From contig NZ_JACEZT010000007.1 of assembly GCF_014042345.1 (NCBI RefSeq), positions 62,001-126,000 of the forward strand: a DNA stretch of 64,000 nucleotides, read 5' to 3'. The notes under the pieces are model-generated. The model was not told where the DNA came from, did not search any database, and worked only from the letters and a program-made list of their open reading frames with translations. Made by a program: the position numbers and the translations under genes. Origin of the DNA: Rugamonas brunnea. Its GTDB lineage: Bacteria > Pseudomonadota > Gammaproteobacteria > Burkholderiales > Burkholderiaceae_D. This document shows positions 37,198 through 45,916 of the stretch, piece after piece (the first letter of the stretch is position 1; each line of letters starts with the position of its first letter).

Positions 37198-39312
37198 TTA
37201 CAGGTCGAACTGGGCCGACACGCGGAACGTGCGCTTGGCGCCGGGGAACAGGTAGCCGCCCAGGTCCGGGGTCACGTCACGCCAGTAGAAGCGGTCGAAC
37301 GCGTTGTCGATGTGGGCGCGGAAGGTGGTGGCGGTGCCAGCCACGCGGGTGGCGTAGGCGGCGCCCAGGTTGACCACGTGGTAGGCCGGCACCATCACGG
37401 TGTTGGCCGGATCGAAGGCTTTCTTGCCCGCGTACTGCCAGTTGGCGTTCAGGTTCAGGCCGCGCACCTGCGGCACGGCGTAGTCGGCGTAGACGCTGGA
37501 TTTGAAGGCCGGCACGTTGGTGACGCGCTTGCCGTCCATGTCGGCGCGGCCGGTGTCGCTGGCCAGCGTGTGCAGGGCCGTGGCCGAGACGCCCATGGCC
37601 AGCTCCTTCGAGACTTTGCCGTCCAGCGTGAACTCGATGCCGCGGTGCTGGTCCTGGCCGTTGCGTACCCAGGTGTTGGATGCGTCGATGTATTCCAGGC
37701 CCTGGCGGATCTGGAACAGGGTGGCCGTCAGGTTCAGATCCGGCGCCAGCGCCGCTTTCACGCCGGTTTCAAACTGTTTGGATTTGCCGGCGTCCAGCGC
37801 CTGCTGGGCGTTGCTGGTGCCGATCGGCGCCACGCTGCCGTATTGCAGGCCCTGGGCGTACGAGCCGTACACGGACAGGTTGGCGGCGGGGCTGTAGACC
37901 AGCGCCACGTTGGGCAGCCAGAAGCCCTTGTCGGTGTGGACGGCCGGCAGCGTGGTGTCGACCACTTCGTCGCGTTTGAGTTTGGCGTAGCGGGCGCCTG
38001 CGTGCAGGGCCAGCTTGTCGGTCAGGCTGGCGATGTCCTGGGCCAGCACGGCGCTCTCGCTGCTGCGGCGGCGTTCGGACACGGGGCCGCTGCTGCGGTC
38101 CACGGGCGGCACCACCACGGGATGGTAGATGTTGCTGGCGCCGGCGTAGTCATACACGTAGTCGCCCCATTTCTCGCTGTTGCGGAACCAGGTGGCGCCC
38201 ACGGTGAGCGCGTGGCGCACGGCGCCCGTGGCCAGGCTGCCTTGCAGCAGCGCCTGCACGTTCAGCGGCGACTTCTTCTCGCCCAGGCTGATGTAGTCGT
38301 ACACGTCGTAGTCGCCGTTGCCGCAGAAGCCGGGGTACAGCTGCTCGGCCGTGCAGCCATACGGGAAGGCCGTGTAGTCGTCGCGCTTGAACTGGTGCTG
38401 GTTGGCGCGCACGGTGGCGTGCCAGTCTTGCGCCAGCTGGTAGTCGAAGCTCAGGCCCAGGTTGCTGCTGGTGGTGTAGACGGGACGGCTCCACGGCTGG
38501 TTGTTGAGCATGTTGTCGGCTGCGATGTTGGGCAGCGAGACGTTCTCCAGCAACTGGAAGCCGGGCGCCGAGACCTGCGATTTGGTCTGGTAGTCGGCGT
38601 CCAGGCGCAGCAGGGCTTGCGGCGAGACTTGCCAGTCGATGGCGCCCGAGATGAACTTGCGGTTGCCGTCCGCGCCCTTGATGTAGGAGCGCAGGCGCTC
38701 GGCGGCGGCATTGAAGCGGTAGCCGAAGCGGCTGTCCTCGAAGCGGCCGCCCAGGTCCACGGCGCCGTACACGGTGCCGCGCTCGCGCTCTTCCAGCACG
38801 AACGAACGCAGCGTGCTGCTGGTGGGGCGCTTGACGACGTAGTTGATCATGCCGCCCGGCGCCGAGGCGCCGCCTTGCAGGCCGGACAGGCCCTTGAGCA
38901 CTTCCAGCCGCTCCTTGTTCTCCAGCGGGATCTGGGTGTCGCCGGAGATGGCCATGCCATCCTTGCGGTAGCTGGTGGCGTTATCGAGCTTGAAGCCGCG
39001 GATCGAGAACTGCTCCGAGTAGCCGACGGCGTTGTAGGCGTCGCTCAGGCCAGCCTCGTAGCGGGCCGCGTCGGTGGTGCTGCGGATGTCGCGGTCAAGC
39101 ATCTGCTGCGAAGTCAGCACGGTGACGGCGGCCGGGGTCTGCATCAGCGGCATGTCGCTGAAGCCGGCCACGGAGGCGTGGCCGGGCGCGACGCGGGCGC
39201 CGCTGACGATCACTTCAGGAATGGCCTGGTCATTGTCGGCCAGGGCGGCGCCGGACAGCGTTTGCAGGACCGCCAGCGTCAGGGCGGAAACGGTGAAATT
39301 GGGTGTGGACAT
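37198..39312 (-). CDS. TonB-dependent receptor (siderophore-receptor class), TPP-riboswitch controlled
   Basis: 704 aa. Signal peptide ends at about ALA (residue 25). The TonB-box region is around PEVIVSGARV; plug domain (about 50-165) with TPAAVTVLTSQQMLDR, YSEQFSIRGFKLDN, RLEVLKGLSGLQGGASAPGGMINYVVKRP; 22-strand barrel to the C-terminal FRVSAQFDL. By sequence it belongs to the siderophore-receptor group (FhuE/FpvA-like), but its leader is a TPP riboswitch. The ligand is therefore probably thiamine or a precursor rather than a ferric siderophore (inference from established riboswitch logic; Omr1-type thiamine receptors are known). Confidence 0.9.
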   Translation of the reverse strand: MSTPNFTVSALTLAVLQTLSGAALADNDQAIPEVIVSGARVAPGHASVAGFSDMPLMQTPAAVTVLTSQQMLDRDIRSTTDAARYEAGLSDAYNAVGYSEQFSIRGFKLDNATSYRKDGMAISGDTQIPLENKERLEVLKGLSGLQGGASAPGGMINYVVKRPTSSTLRSFVLEERERGTVYGAVDLGGRFEDSRFGYRFNAAAERLRSYIKGADGNRKFISGAIDWQVSPQALLRLDADYQTKSQVSAPGFQLLENVSLPNIAADNMLNNQPWSRPVYTTSSNLGLSFDYQLAQDWHATVRANQHQFKRDDYTAFPYGCTAEQLYPGFCGNGDYDVYDYISLGEKKSPLNVQALLQGSLATGAVRHALTVGATWFRNSEKWGDYVYDYAGASNIYHPVVVPPVDRSSGPVSERRRSSESAVLAQDIASLTDKLALHAGARYAKLKRDEVVDTTLPAVHTDKGFWLPNVALVYSPAANLSVYGSYAQGLQYGSVAPIGTSNAQQALDAGKSKQFETGVKAALAPDLNLTATLFQIRQGLEYIDASNTWVRNGQDQHRGIEFTLDGKVSKELAMGVSATALHTLASDTGRADMDGKRVTNVPAFKSSVYADYAVPQVRGLNLNANWQYAGKKAFDPANTVMVPAYHVVNLGAAYATRVAGTATTFRAHIDNAFDRFYWRDVTPDLGGYLFPGAKRTFRVSAQFDL

Positions 39313-39419
39313 GGTGGGCTCTTTGATGCTCTCTGATGCGCGGCGTGGCGCGGCGCTGGTTGTTCGATGCTTGTCGGACTGGAACCAGCGTGGGAGCTGT
39401 CAAAGGAGGGGAAGCACTT

Positions 39420-39502
39420 TGCGCTTTCCTTCGCTGGCATTATCCAGATCAGGTACGGAGGGTATCTCTCACCCGGAACAGCGTTCCAGGACCCCTAGCG
39501 AG
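39420..39502 (-). ncRNA. TPP (THI-box) riboswitch
   Basis: Read on the minus strand from 39502, it contains the conserved pieces in order: AGGGGTCC, a variable P3-like stem, GGGTGAGAGATACCC, then CGTACCTGATCTGGATAATG and CCAGCGAAGGAAAG. These form the pyrimidine-sensing helix (TGAGA) and pyrophosphate-sensing helix (ACCTGATCTGG.TAAT.CCAGCG) of the TPP aptamer. The TonB receptor start is ~107 bases further along. Between them an 8-base inverted repeat (39354-39361 with 39383-39390) could be the expression platform. Excess TPP should reduce receptor synthesis. Confidence 0.92.
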
Positions 39503-39599
39503 GCAGCAGTGTAACATAAAGCCATGTTTTCCCGGCCGGTGGCGTGCGCCGCCTTCGTCGCGCCATCGCTACACTGCGGTTTTGATTGACGAGGATTCA

Positions 39600-40076
39600 A
39601 TGAAGCAGCCTTATCACGAAGGGAGCTGGTTCGCGGTGCCGCTGCTGGAGGGCGGCTACGGCTGCGGACTGGTGGCGCGGCTGGCGCCGTCGAGCCGCAT
39701 CATGCTGGCCTACCTGTTCGGGCCGCGCCACGTGCACCTGCCGCCGTTTGAACCATTGACCCGCCTGCGGGCTGGGGATGCCTTGCGCGTGCTGCGCGTG
39801 GGCGACATGGCGCTGGCCAGCGGGCGCTGGCCGGTGCTGGGCCAGATGCCCAACTGGAATCCCGCCCAGTGGCCGATGCCGGCCTACCTGCGCCGCGCCG
39901 ACGCGCTGCGCCGCGCCTGGCGCGTGACCTATTCCGACCAGGACCCCAGCCGTTCCGAGCGCGAGGAATCCGTCCCCTACGATACGCAGGGGATGGAGGC
40001 CGATTCGCTGTACGGCTACGGTTCCACGGAGTTGCTGTTGTCGCGCTTGCTGGAAGGGACTGCCGTGCGCGGCTGA
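39600..40076 (+). CDS. Imm26-like immunity protein, orphan
   Basis: 158 aa from the ATG at 39600 (GAGGA ribosome-binding site). The start, HEGSWFAVPLLEGGYGCGLVAR followed by MLAYLFGPR, matches Imm26, a family of putative immunity proteins for contact-dependent or polymorphic toxins. There is no neighbouring toxin, Rhs, T6SS or CDI gene in the window. It may be a solitary immunity gene protecting against relatives or have been recruited to another role. Confidence 0.65.
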   Translation: MKQPYHEGSWFAVPLLEGGYGCGLVARLAPSSRIMLAYLFGPRHVHLPPFEPLTRLRAGDALRVLRVGDMALASGRWPVLGQMPNWNPAQWPMPAYLRRADALRRAWRVTYSDQDPSRSEREESVPYDTQGMEADSLYGYGSTELLLSRLLEGTAVRG

Positions 40077-40110
40077 GTGAACGCGGCGCGGGTGCGGAGC
40101 GCCTGTGTCC

Positions 40111-40824
40111 CTACGGTATCGGGCAGCTGACGTTCCACGCCGTCAGTTCGGCGCGGCTGTAGCGGGCGTCCACCTGGGCGAGGTCGCCCCGTTCGCTGCG
40201 GAACAGCAGCGTATAGATGGTGGGGGCACCGTTCGTGCGCGCGCCTTTGCCCAGCGCCTCCAGCGCGAACGGCAGCGCGCGCAGCCGCGCACACTGGGTA
40301 TTGCCGGCGAATAGCAGGCGGGCCCGGTTCAACAGCGCGGCATTTTCCTTCAACAGTTGCAGCACCAGTTCCGGCGGCATGGCTTGCAGCAGCCGCACGG
40401 GCCGCGCCGGCGCCACGCACGGGTCGCCCACGGCCAGCCATACATAGGGCAGGGCCAGGCCGTCGGCGCGCCAGGGCTGGCCGTCCGGCGCGCGCGGCAC
40501 GTGGCGGAATACGCTGCGTTCCATCTGGCAGACGCCGGGCATGGCCAGCCGGGGCGGGGTTTCCATGGTGGCGCTCAGCTGCCAGGGGCCGGTGCCGCCG
40601 GGCCGCTCCACCATCAATCGGGATGGGCTGGCGCCCGGCGCCGGGTCGTACTGACGCAGGAACTGGTCGAAGGAGCGCTGCTCGGCAGCACTGGCCGGAC
40701 GGGTGGCGGGCGGTGGTGGGGCTGGCGCGGCTGTTGCGGTTGCGGTGCCTGCGGTGGCCGCGGCGGCTGCCGCGTACGCGGCGACGCTGAGCCAGAGGCT
40801 GGGCCCGGAGGCGGCGGGCACCAT
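40111..40824 (-). CDS. Putative exported protein of unknown function
   Basis: 237 aa from the ATG at 40824, chosen because a signal-peptide-like stretch (LWLSVAAYAAAAAATAGTA) follows; an earlier in-frame start at 40881 would add a Ser/Leu-rich leader. After a Pro/Ala linker comes a folded part with four cysteines (PGVCQME, GDPCVAP, NTQCARL, WNVSCPIP), consistent with two disulfides in the periplasm. I do not recognise the family. The gene starts 63 bases after the envZ stop on the same strand, so it may be co-transcribed with ompR-envZ (inference). Confidence 0.55.
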   Translation of the reverse strand: MVPAASGPSLWLSVAAYAAAAAATAGTATATAAPAPPPPATRPASAAEQRSFDQFLRQYDPAPGASPSRLMVERPGGTGPWQLSATMETPPRLAMPGVCQMERSVFRHVPRAPDGQPWRADGLALPYVWLAVGDPCVAPARPVRLLQAMPPELVLQLLKENAALLNRARLLFAGNTQCARLRALPFALEALGKGARTNGAPTIYTLLFRSERGDLAQVDARYSRAELTAWNVSCPIP

Positions 40825-40887
40825 GGCCCGCACGCATCGCAAGGACGACAAAGACGACAAAGACAGCGATAACGGCGGCATCGGCGA

Positions 40888-42264
40888 TCAGGCGATCGCG
40901 CGCATGGTGATCTGGAATTCCAGGCCGCCGCCATCGCGGTTGCGCACGTGCAGTTCGGCGCCGTGGCGCTGCAGCACGCGTTCCACGATGGCCAGTCCCA
41001 GGCCGGCGCCGTTGGCCTGGCCGCGCGCCGCGTCGAGCCGGGTGAAGGGTTTGAGCAGGTTCTCGATCTGGTCGTCCGGTACGCCGCTGCCGTGGTCGGC
41101 CACTTCGATCACCACGCGCTTGGCCAGGTGCATGCCTTTGAGGCTGCAGCGTACGTCGATCTCGGTGATGTCGGTGCCGGCCGTCTTGCCGTAGCGGCGT
41201 GCGTTCTCGATCAGGTTGTTGATCACGCGCCGCAGGTCGGTGGCGTTGCCCATCACGTGGGCCCGCTCCGTGATCTCGGCGTGCATGCGCACGTCGGGCA
41301 GGCGTTCCGCTTCGCGCACCGTGTCCTGCAGCAGCGCGCTGATGTCGACGTTGATGAAGCTCGACGCCTCCGTCGGCTTGGCATAGTCGAGGAACTGGCC
41401 GATGATGGCGTCCATCTGGCCGATATCGGACTGGATGCCGTCGCGCGCTTCGGGCGACAGGTTGGCCATTTCCACTTCCAGTTGCATGCGCGCCAGCGGC
41501 GTGCGCAGGTCGTGCGAGATGCCGGCCAGGATCACGGCGCGGTCCGATTCGACCTGCTGCAATTCGTCCACCATCTGGTTGAAGCTGCGGTTGGCCTCGC
41601 GGATTTCACGCGGCCCTTTTTCCGGCAGCCGGGCTGGGCGCTTGCCTTGGGCGAAGGCGCGGGTGGCGGCCGTCAGGCGCGCCAGCGGACGGTTGATCAG
41701 GCTGGAAATGAGGGCAGCGCCCAGCAGCGACAGCATGGACACCACGCTGGCCCAGCCCAGCCACTGGATGCCGGTCAGGCCGCGGATGCGGTTCCGTTCC
41801 AGCATCAGCCAGTACTGGTCATCGTCGATCTTGAAGCTGACCCAGAAGCCGGCCACGCCGTTCACCTCGGACGAGAAGCGGGTGTCGGCGCCCAGCTTGG
41901 CCCGGACCAGCGCGGCGATGTCGGGCATCAGCGCGTTGTCGGGCGGCGGCGCGACCTTGTCGTCCTCCTCCAGCGGGAACACGCGGATGCCCTCGTTCGA
42001 CACCAGGTCGAACAGCAGCTCGCGCCGCAGTTCGGGCGCCGAGTGGGTGAGGGCGGCGTGGGTGATGGTGACCACCGAGATCACCTGGGCCGAGATCTGC
42101 TGCACTTGCGGCTCGTGCTGGACGATGCTGATCATGCCGACCCAGGCCGACATGCTCATCGTCGTCAGGGCGCCCAGCAGCACGAAGGTGCGCCAGAACA
42201 GGCCACTTTTGAGCCAGCTGAAATTGAACAGGTAGCGGAGCGGGAGTGTTGCGGACAGCTTCAT
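40888..42264 (-). CDS. envZ: Osmosensor-type histidine kinase EnvZ
   Basis: 458 aa. Two membrane helices (about 28-50 and 175-195) around a periplasmic domain; HAMP (about 195-250), HisKA with GISHDLRTPLARMQLEVEM, N-box NNLIENARRYG, G-boxes DHGSGVPD and GAGLGLAIVERVL. Both the H-box and the pairing with OmpR are as in EnvZ of beta- and gammaproteobacteria. The gap to ompR is 15 bases. Regulates porins or surface functions in response to osmolarity and pH in known members. Confidence 0.85.
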   Translation of the reverse strand: MKLSATLPLRYLFNFSWLKSGLFWRTFVLLGALTTMSMSAWVGMISIVQHEPQVQQISAQVISVVTITHAALTHSAPELRRELLFDLVSNEGIRVFPLEEDDKVAPPPDNALMPDIAALVRAKLGADTRFSSEVNGVAGFWVSFKIDDDQYWLMLERNRIRGLTGIQWLGWASVVSMLSLLGAALISSLINRPLARLTAATRAFAQGKRPARLPEKGPREIREANRSFNQMVDELQQVESDRAVILAGISHDLRTPLARMQLEVEMANLSPEARDGIQSDIGQMDAIIGQFLDYAKPTEASSFINVDISALLQDTVREAERLPDVRMHAEITERAHVMGNATDLRRVINNLIENARRYGKTAGTDITEIDVRCSLKGMHLAKRVVIEVADHGSGVPDDQIENLLKPFTRLDAARGQANGAGLGLAIVERVLQRHGAELHVRNRDGGGLEFQITMRAIA

Positions 42265-42279
42265 GCGCGCCTGCCCGCA

Positions 42280-43047
42280 TCAGCGGGGCTGGCCCTCCGG
42301 AATGAACACGTAGCCCAGGCCCCATACGGTCTGGATGTACAGCGGGCTCGAAGGATCGGGCTCGATCAGCTTGCGCAGGCGCGAGATCTGCACGTCCAGG
42401 CTGCGGTCGAACACTTCGTATTCGCGTCCGCGCGCCAGTTCCATCAGCTTTTCGCGCGACAGCGGCTGGCGCGCGTGGCGCGCGAACACCTTCAGCACGG
42501 AGAATTCGCCCGTCGTCAGCGGCACCGTCTCGCCGTTCTTCTTCAGCGTGCGGGTGCCCAGGTCCAGCACGAACTGGCCGAACTCGAAGGTCTGCGGGGT
42601 TTCCGACGGCGCGCCCGGAATCTCGTCCGGGCCCTTGCGGCGCAGCACGGCGCCGATGCGGGCCACCAGTTCGCGCGGGTTGAAGGGCTTGGGCAGGTAA
42701 TCGTCGGCGCCCATTTCCAGGCCGACGATGCGGTCCACGTCCTCGCCCTTGGCCGTCAGCATGATGATCGGGGTCTGGTCGCCGGCGCCGCGCAGGCGGC
42801 GGCAGATCGACAGCCCGTCCTCGCCGGGCAGCATCAGGTCCAGCACCAGCAGGTCGTAGCGCTCGCGCAGCCACAGCTTGTTCATCGCGGTCGCGTTTTC
42901 GGCCGTGAAGACGTTGAAGCCCTGTTCTGTCAGGTAGCGGCGCAGCAGGTCGCGCAGGCGGACGTCGTCGTCCACTACCATAATCTTGGCCTGGTGGCCA
43001 TGCTGGTTGGCCGGGGTGTTGTTCGATTCCGTTGCGTTTGTGTTCAT
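42280..43047 (-). CDS. ompR: Response regulator OmpR
   Basis: 255 aa. After a polar 20-residue start, the receiver (about 20-135) has VVDDDVRLRDLLRRYL, phospho-acceptor LDLMLPGEDG, TAKGEDVDRIVGLEMGADDY and KPFNPREL. The winged-helix domain (about 155-250) has LTTGEFSVLKVF, EVFDRSLDVQISRLRKLIE and QTVWGLGYVFIP. This is very close to OmpR. Transcribed with envZ. Two tandem 10-base repeats upstream (43125-43144) may be an autoregulatory site. Confidence 0.9.
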   Translation of the reverse strand: MNTNATESNNTPANQHGHQAKIMVVDDDVRLRDLLRRYLTEQGFNVFTAENATAMNKLWLRERYDLLVLDLMLPGEDGLSICRRLRGAGDQTPIIMLTAKGEDVDRIVGLEMGADDYLPKPFNPRELVARIGAVLRRKGPDEIPGAPSETPQTFEFGQFVLDLGTRTLKKNGETVPLTTGEFSVLKVFARHARQPLSREKLMELARGREYEVFDRSLDVQISRLRKLIEPDPSSPLYIQTVWGLGYVFIPEGQPR

Positions 43048-43124
43048 GATCCTGCCAAATTTGTCATATTTATGTTGCTATGGTAACGTCATATTTGACG
43101 CACGAAAATGTTTGCAGCAGGGCA

Positions 43125-43144
43125 TTACAAACTGTTACAAACTT
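43125..43144 (+). promoter_or_regulatory. Tandem 10-base repeats, possible OmpR site
   Basis: TTACAAACTG directly followed by TTACAAACTT, two half-sites on the same helix face, containing GTTACA like the OmpR consensus core. It sits between divergent ompR (start 43047) and a small exported-protein gene (start 43245). Match to the consensus is partial. Confidence 0.4.
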
Positions 43145-43244
43145 TACCCATTTGGTCTTACCGCGCCTGATAAAGCATCATACACTGCGGTCATGGATGC
43201 GTACCACGTGTCCGCCAGGGCCAGTATCAGGGATGAGGAACAGC

Positions 43245-43655
43245 ATGCACATCGATCACAAAACACATTACGCGGCAGCTAGCGCAAGTTTTTGCGTTCG
43301 ATCCTCCGTCAGCGCACTAGCCGTCTGCTGCGGCCTGCTGGGTGCCTCGAGCGCCATCGCCGGTCCCGGCGACAATGGCCGCCACGACGAGGCCCGTCCC
43401 GTCCAGCCGATGCGCGAGATGCTGCGCGCCGAGCGCATGCAGCAGCGCCAGATTGATCCGCGCCAGGCCGAGCCCCGCCAGTTCGATCCGCGCTCCTTTG
43501 AAGGCCGCGCCGAGGAGCAGCGCCGCCTGCTCCAGGAGAATGGCCATAACGCCGACCGCCGCGCCGGGCGCCTGACGCCCGACGAACGGCGCGATTTGCG
43601 GCGCCAGATCAATGAAGTGGGGCAGGATATTTACGCCAATCCGCCGCACCGTTGA
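43245..43655 (+). CDS. Small exported Arg/Gln-rich protein
   Basis: 136 aa. The ATG at 43245 follows GAGGAA at 5 bases; an in-frame ATG at 43233 is less well placed. Signal peptide at about 20-42 (SVSALAVCCGLLGASSAIAG). The mature part is highly charged and unstructured in appearance (QQRQIDPRQAEPRQFDPRSF), ending in LTPDERRDLRRQINEVGQDIY, a motif seen in small proteins of this bacterial family. Function unknown. Divergent from ompR and possibly regulated by it. Confidence 0.6.
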   Translation: MHIDHKTHYAAASASFCVRSSVSALAVCCGLLGASSAIAGPGDNGRHDEARPVQPMREMLRAERMQQRQIDPRQAEPRQFDPRSFEGRAEEQRRLLQENGHNADRRAGRLTPDERRDLRRQINEVGQDIYANPPHR

Positions 43656-43740
43656 TTTTGCACAAAACCTGTCTCGGTTTTCGACTTTCACCACGTAAAG
43701 TTTTTGGCCCCAGCTTGACTTGGGTGTAATATTAATTTAT

Positions 43741-43772
43741 CAGGCGCAATGGCGTTCGCGTCGTTGCGCCTG
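43741..43772 (+). terminator. Hairpin in the leader of the first FapA gene
   Basis: Perfect 9-base arms CAGGCGCAA (43741-43749) and TTGCGCCTG (43764-43772), followed by TCCCATTTTCC. It could terminate the upstream gene or attenuate the FapA operon. Confidence 0.4.
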
Positions 43773-43846
43773 TCCCATTTTCCGTTTTCCATTGCACTGC
43801 GCCGTCGTGGGTCCGTTGATGCGGACCGTCAGGCTGGAGGAATACC

Positions 43847-45760
43847 GTGGTCCCAGAAGTTACCCAGGCAGCGCCGCCACTGGCAGCGAGCGCGCCGGCG
43901 GGCGCGCTGCCCGCCGGCCTGATCCAGCGCGCCGACGGCGTGTACGCCGACCTGGCCGTGCCGGCGCCGCTGCGGGTGGCCGCCGTTAACCAGCTGTTCA
44001 TGTCGCACTGCTATTTCTCCGGCCTCGATTATGGCGCCCTGATGAAGGCCCTGTACGACGTGGGACCGGCGCTGCCGCCCCCTTTGCCCGGCCAGCCGCC
44101 GCTGCTGCGGGTGGCCAACGCGGTGGCATCGTTCACGCCCGAGCGCCAGGCGCTATATAAGACGGTGAAGATGGGGCATGGCTATGCCGAGTACTTCTTC
44201 GCCCCCATCTACCTGGACGCCGAGGAGCTGCCCGACGGCACCGTGCTGCCCGAGCGCCAGGCGAAACTGGATGTGGACGAATTCGTGGCCGACCTGTGGC
44301 TCAAGGGCGTGCGTTTCGGGGTGGACGTGGCGGCCGTGGCCCATGCCATCGGCACCGGCAAGAGTGAACGCATCACCGTGGCGCGCGAACTGGAACCGGC
44401 GCCGGGGCAGGATGCGGTGGTGGTCGAGGTGTCGCAGGACATCCACCGCAGCGACGCGCCGCGCGCGCGCGCGGACGGCACGGTCGACCTGCACAGCTTC
44501 CAGAACCGCTTCCCCCAGATCAAGCAGGACATGCGGCTGCTGAAAAAGCTGCCGTGCGTGCCCGGCCTGCCCGGCTACGACCTGGGCGGCATGCCCAGCG
44601 CCCCGGATGCGCCCAAGGACCTGGAGCTGCGCCATCTGGCCGGCGACGGCACGGCCGTGGTGCAGCAGGACGACGGCGAATACCTGGTCTCGACCAAGGA
44701 GGGCTTCCTCAGTGTCGACCCCAAGTCGCACCGCATCGCCATCACCGACAAGATCGTCAGCAAGGAGGGCGTGAGCGGCCGCACCACGGGCAACCTGGAG
44801 CTGGCCGGCGGCTACGAGGAATTCGGCGACGTGCAGGAGCTGCGCGAAGTGCACGGCAGCGACATCACCGTGCACGGCGACGTGTATGGCAATATCCACT
44901 CCAAGGGCGGGCTGGTGCTGCTGGACCGCAACCTGGTGGGCGGCAACGTGCACAACGCGGCCGGCGACATCCACGTCAAGGGCGTGGCCTCGGGCGCCGT
45001 GCTGCAGACGCGGGCCGGCAAACTGGTGCTGGGCCGGGCTGAGAACTGCGTGCTGGCCGGCACCAGCGTGGAAGTGGGCGAGGCCTCCAACTGTGAGATC
45101 GTGGCCGACGAGGTGCGCATCGGCGTGGCCGAGGGCTGCGCCATCGCCGGCCGTAACGTGGAAATCGAAAGCTGCGGCCCGCGCAAGCGTACCGAGATGG
45201 TGATCTATGTGCTGGTGCGCGACGTGAGCCAGTTCGACCAGGAGCTGGCCGACCTGCGTGCGCGCAGCGCCGCCTTCGCGGCCTCCAACGAGGCGTTGCA
45301 GGCGGAGATAGACGCCATTTCGCAGCAGCCGGACGTGCGGCGCTACCTGGCGCTGGCGGCCAAGCTGCGCACCCAGGAACTCACGCTCACTCCCGAGCAG
45401 GGCCAGCACCTGCGCAAGATCGCCACCGCCGTGGCGACCGAAGTGCAAACGCTGGGCAAGCTGACCCAGGACCTGCAGGCCGGCCAGACCCAGTACAAGC
45501 TGCTGGTCGAGCGCAGCGCGCGGGTGGCGGCGTTGCGGGCCGAAGCGGCCGGCCATGCCCGTTGCGGCCTGCACATGGTGGCCGGCGACACGCTGGTGCG
45601 CACCATGCCGTTCCAGGCCGACAGCGGCGCGCTGTACCACCTGGCGGCCAAGGACATCAAACAGCGCCTGCGCGGCACCCCGGCCGGCGGCGAGGAGCTG
45701 TTTTCGCGCGCCAGCGGTTCGCTGGACTGGCACTTGTCGACCCATGGCGCCGCCACTTAG
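43847..45760 (+). CDS. FapA (DUF342) family protein, copy 1
   Basis: 637 aa. GTG start with a strong GGAGGAA at 43836-43842. N-terminal FapA domain (about 70-200), then a DUF342 parallel-beta-helix region (about 240-450) built from short repeats such as ITVHGDVYGNIHSKGG, VGGNVHNAAGDIHVKG and VASGAVLQTRAGKLVLG, then a C-terminal coiled coil (about 460-580). FapA of Vibrio vulnificus influences polar flagellum assembly through the PTS protein EIIA-Glc, so a flagellar or envelope role is plausible. Tandem with a second copy 156 bases downstream. Confidence 0.85.
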   Translation: MVPEVTQAAPPLAASAPAGALPAGLIQRADGVYADLAVPAPLRVAAVNQLFMSHCYFSGLDYGALMKALYDVGPALPPPLPGQPPLLRVANAVASFTPERQALYKTVKMGHGYAEYFFAPIYLDAEELPDGTVLPERQAKLDVDEFVADLWLKGVRFGVDVAAVAHAIGTGKSERITVARELEPAPGQDAVVVEVSQDIHRSDAPRARADGTVDLHSFQNRFPQIKQDMRLLKKLPCVPGLPGYDLGGMPSAPDAPKDLELRHLAGDGTAVVQQDDGEYLVSTKEGFLSVDPKSHRIAITDKIVSKEGVSGRTTGNLELAGGYEEFGDVQELREVHGSDITVHGDVYGNIHSKGGLVLLDRNLVGGNVHNAAGDIHVKGVASGAVLQTRAGKLVLGRAENCVLAGTSVEVGEASNCEIVADEVRIGVAEGCAIAGRNVEIESCGPRKRTEMVIYVLVRDVSQFDQELADLRARSAAFAASNEALQAEIDAISQQPDVRRYLALAAKLRTQELTLTPEQGQHLRKIATAVATEVQTLGKLTQDLQAGQTQYKLLVERSARVAALRAEAAGHARCGLHMVAGDTLVRTMPFQADSGALYHLAAKDIKQRLRGTPAGGEELFSRASGSLDWHLSTHGAAT

Positions 45761-45916
45761 CCGCTATTTAGCCGCCACTCAGGCGCCGTGGCCGAAGGTG
45801 ACGGCGTACCCGCTCTCATGGTACGCTTCAGGCGCTGACTAACGGTTGCACCAGCACCAGCAGCAGCGGCGCGGCCGATGCCGGCGCCTTGCCACCATAC
45901 CCGACCGAGGAAGACC

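Noticed and set aside
43695..43722. TAAAGTTT considered as a sigma28 (flagellar) promoter for the first FapA gene
   Set aside because: The -35-like octamer is exact, but the position of the -10 (11 bases later) reads TTGACTTG, which does not resemble GCCGATAA.
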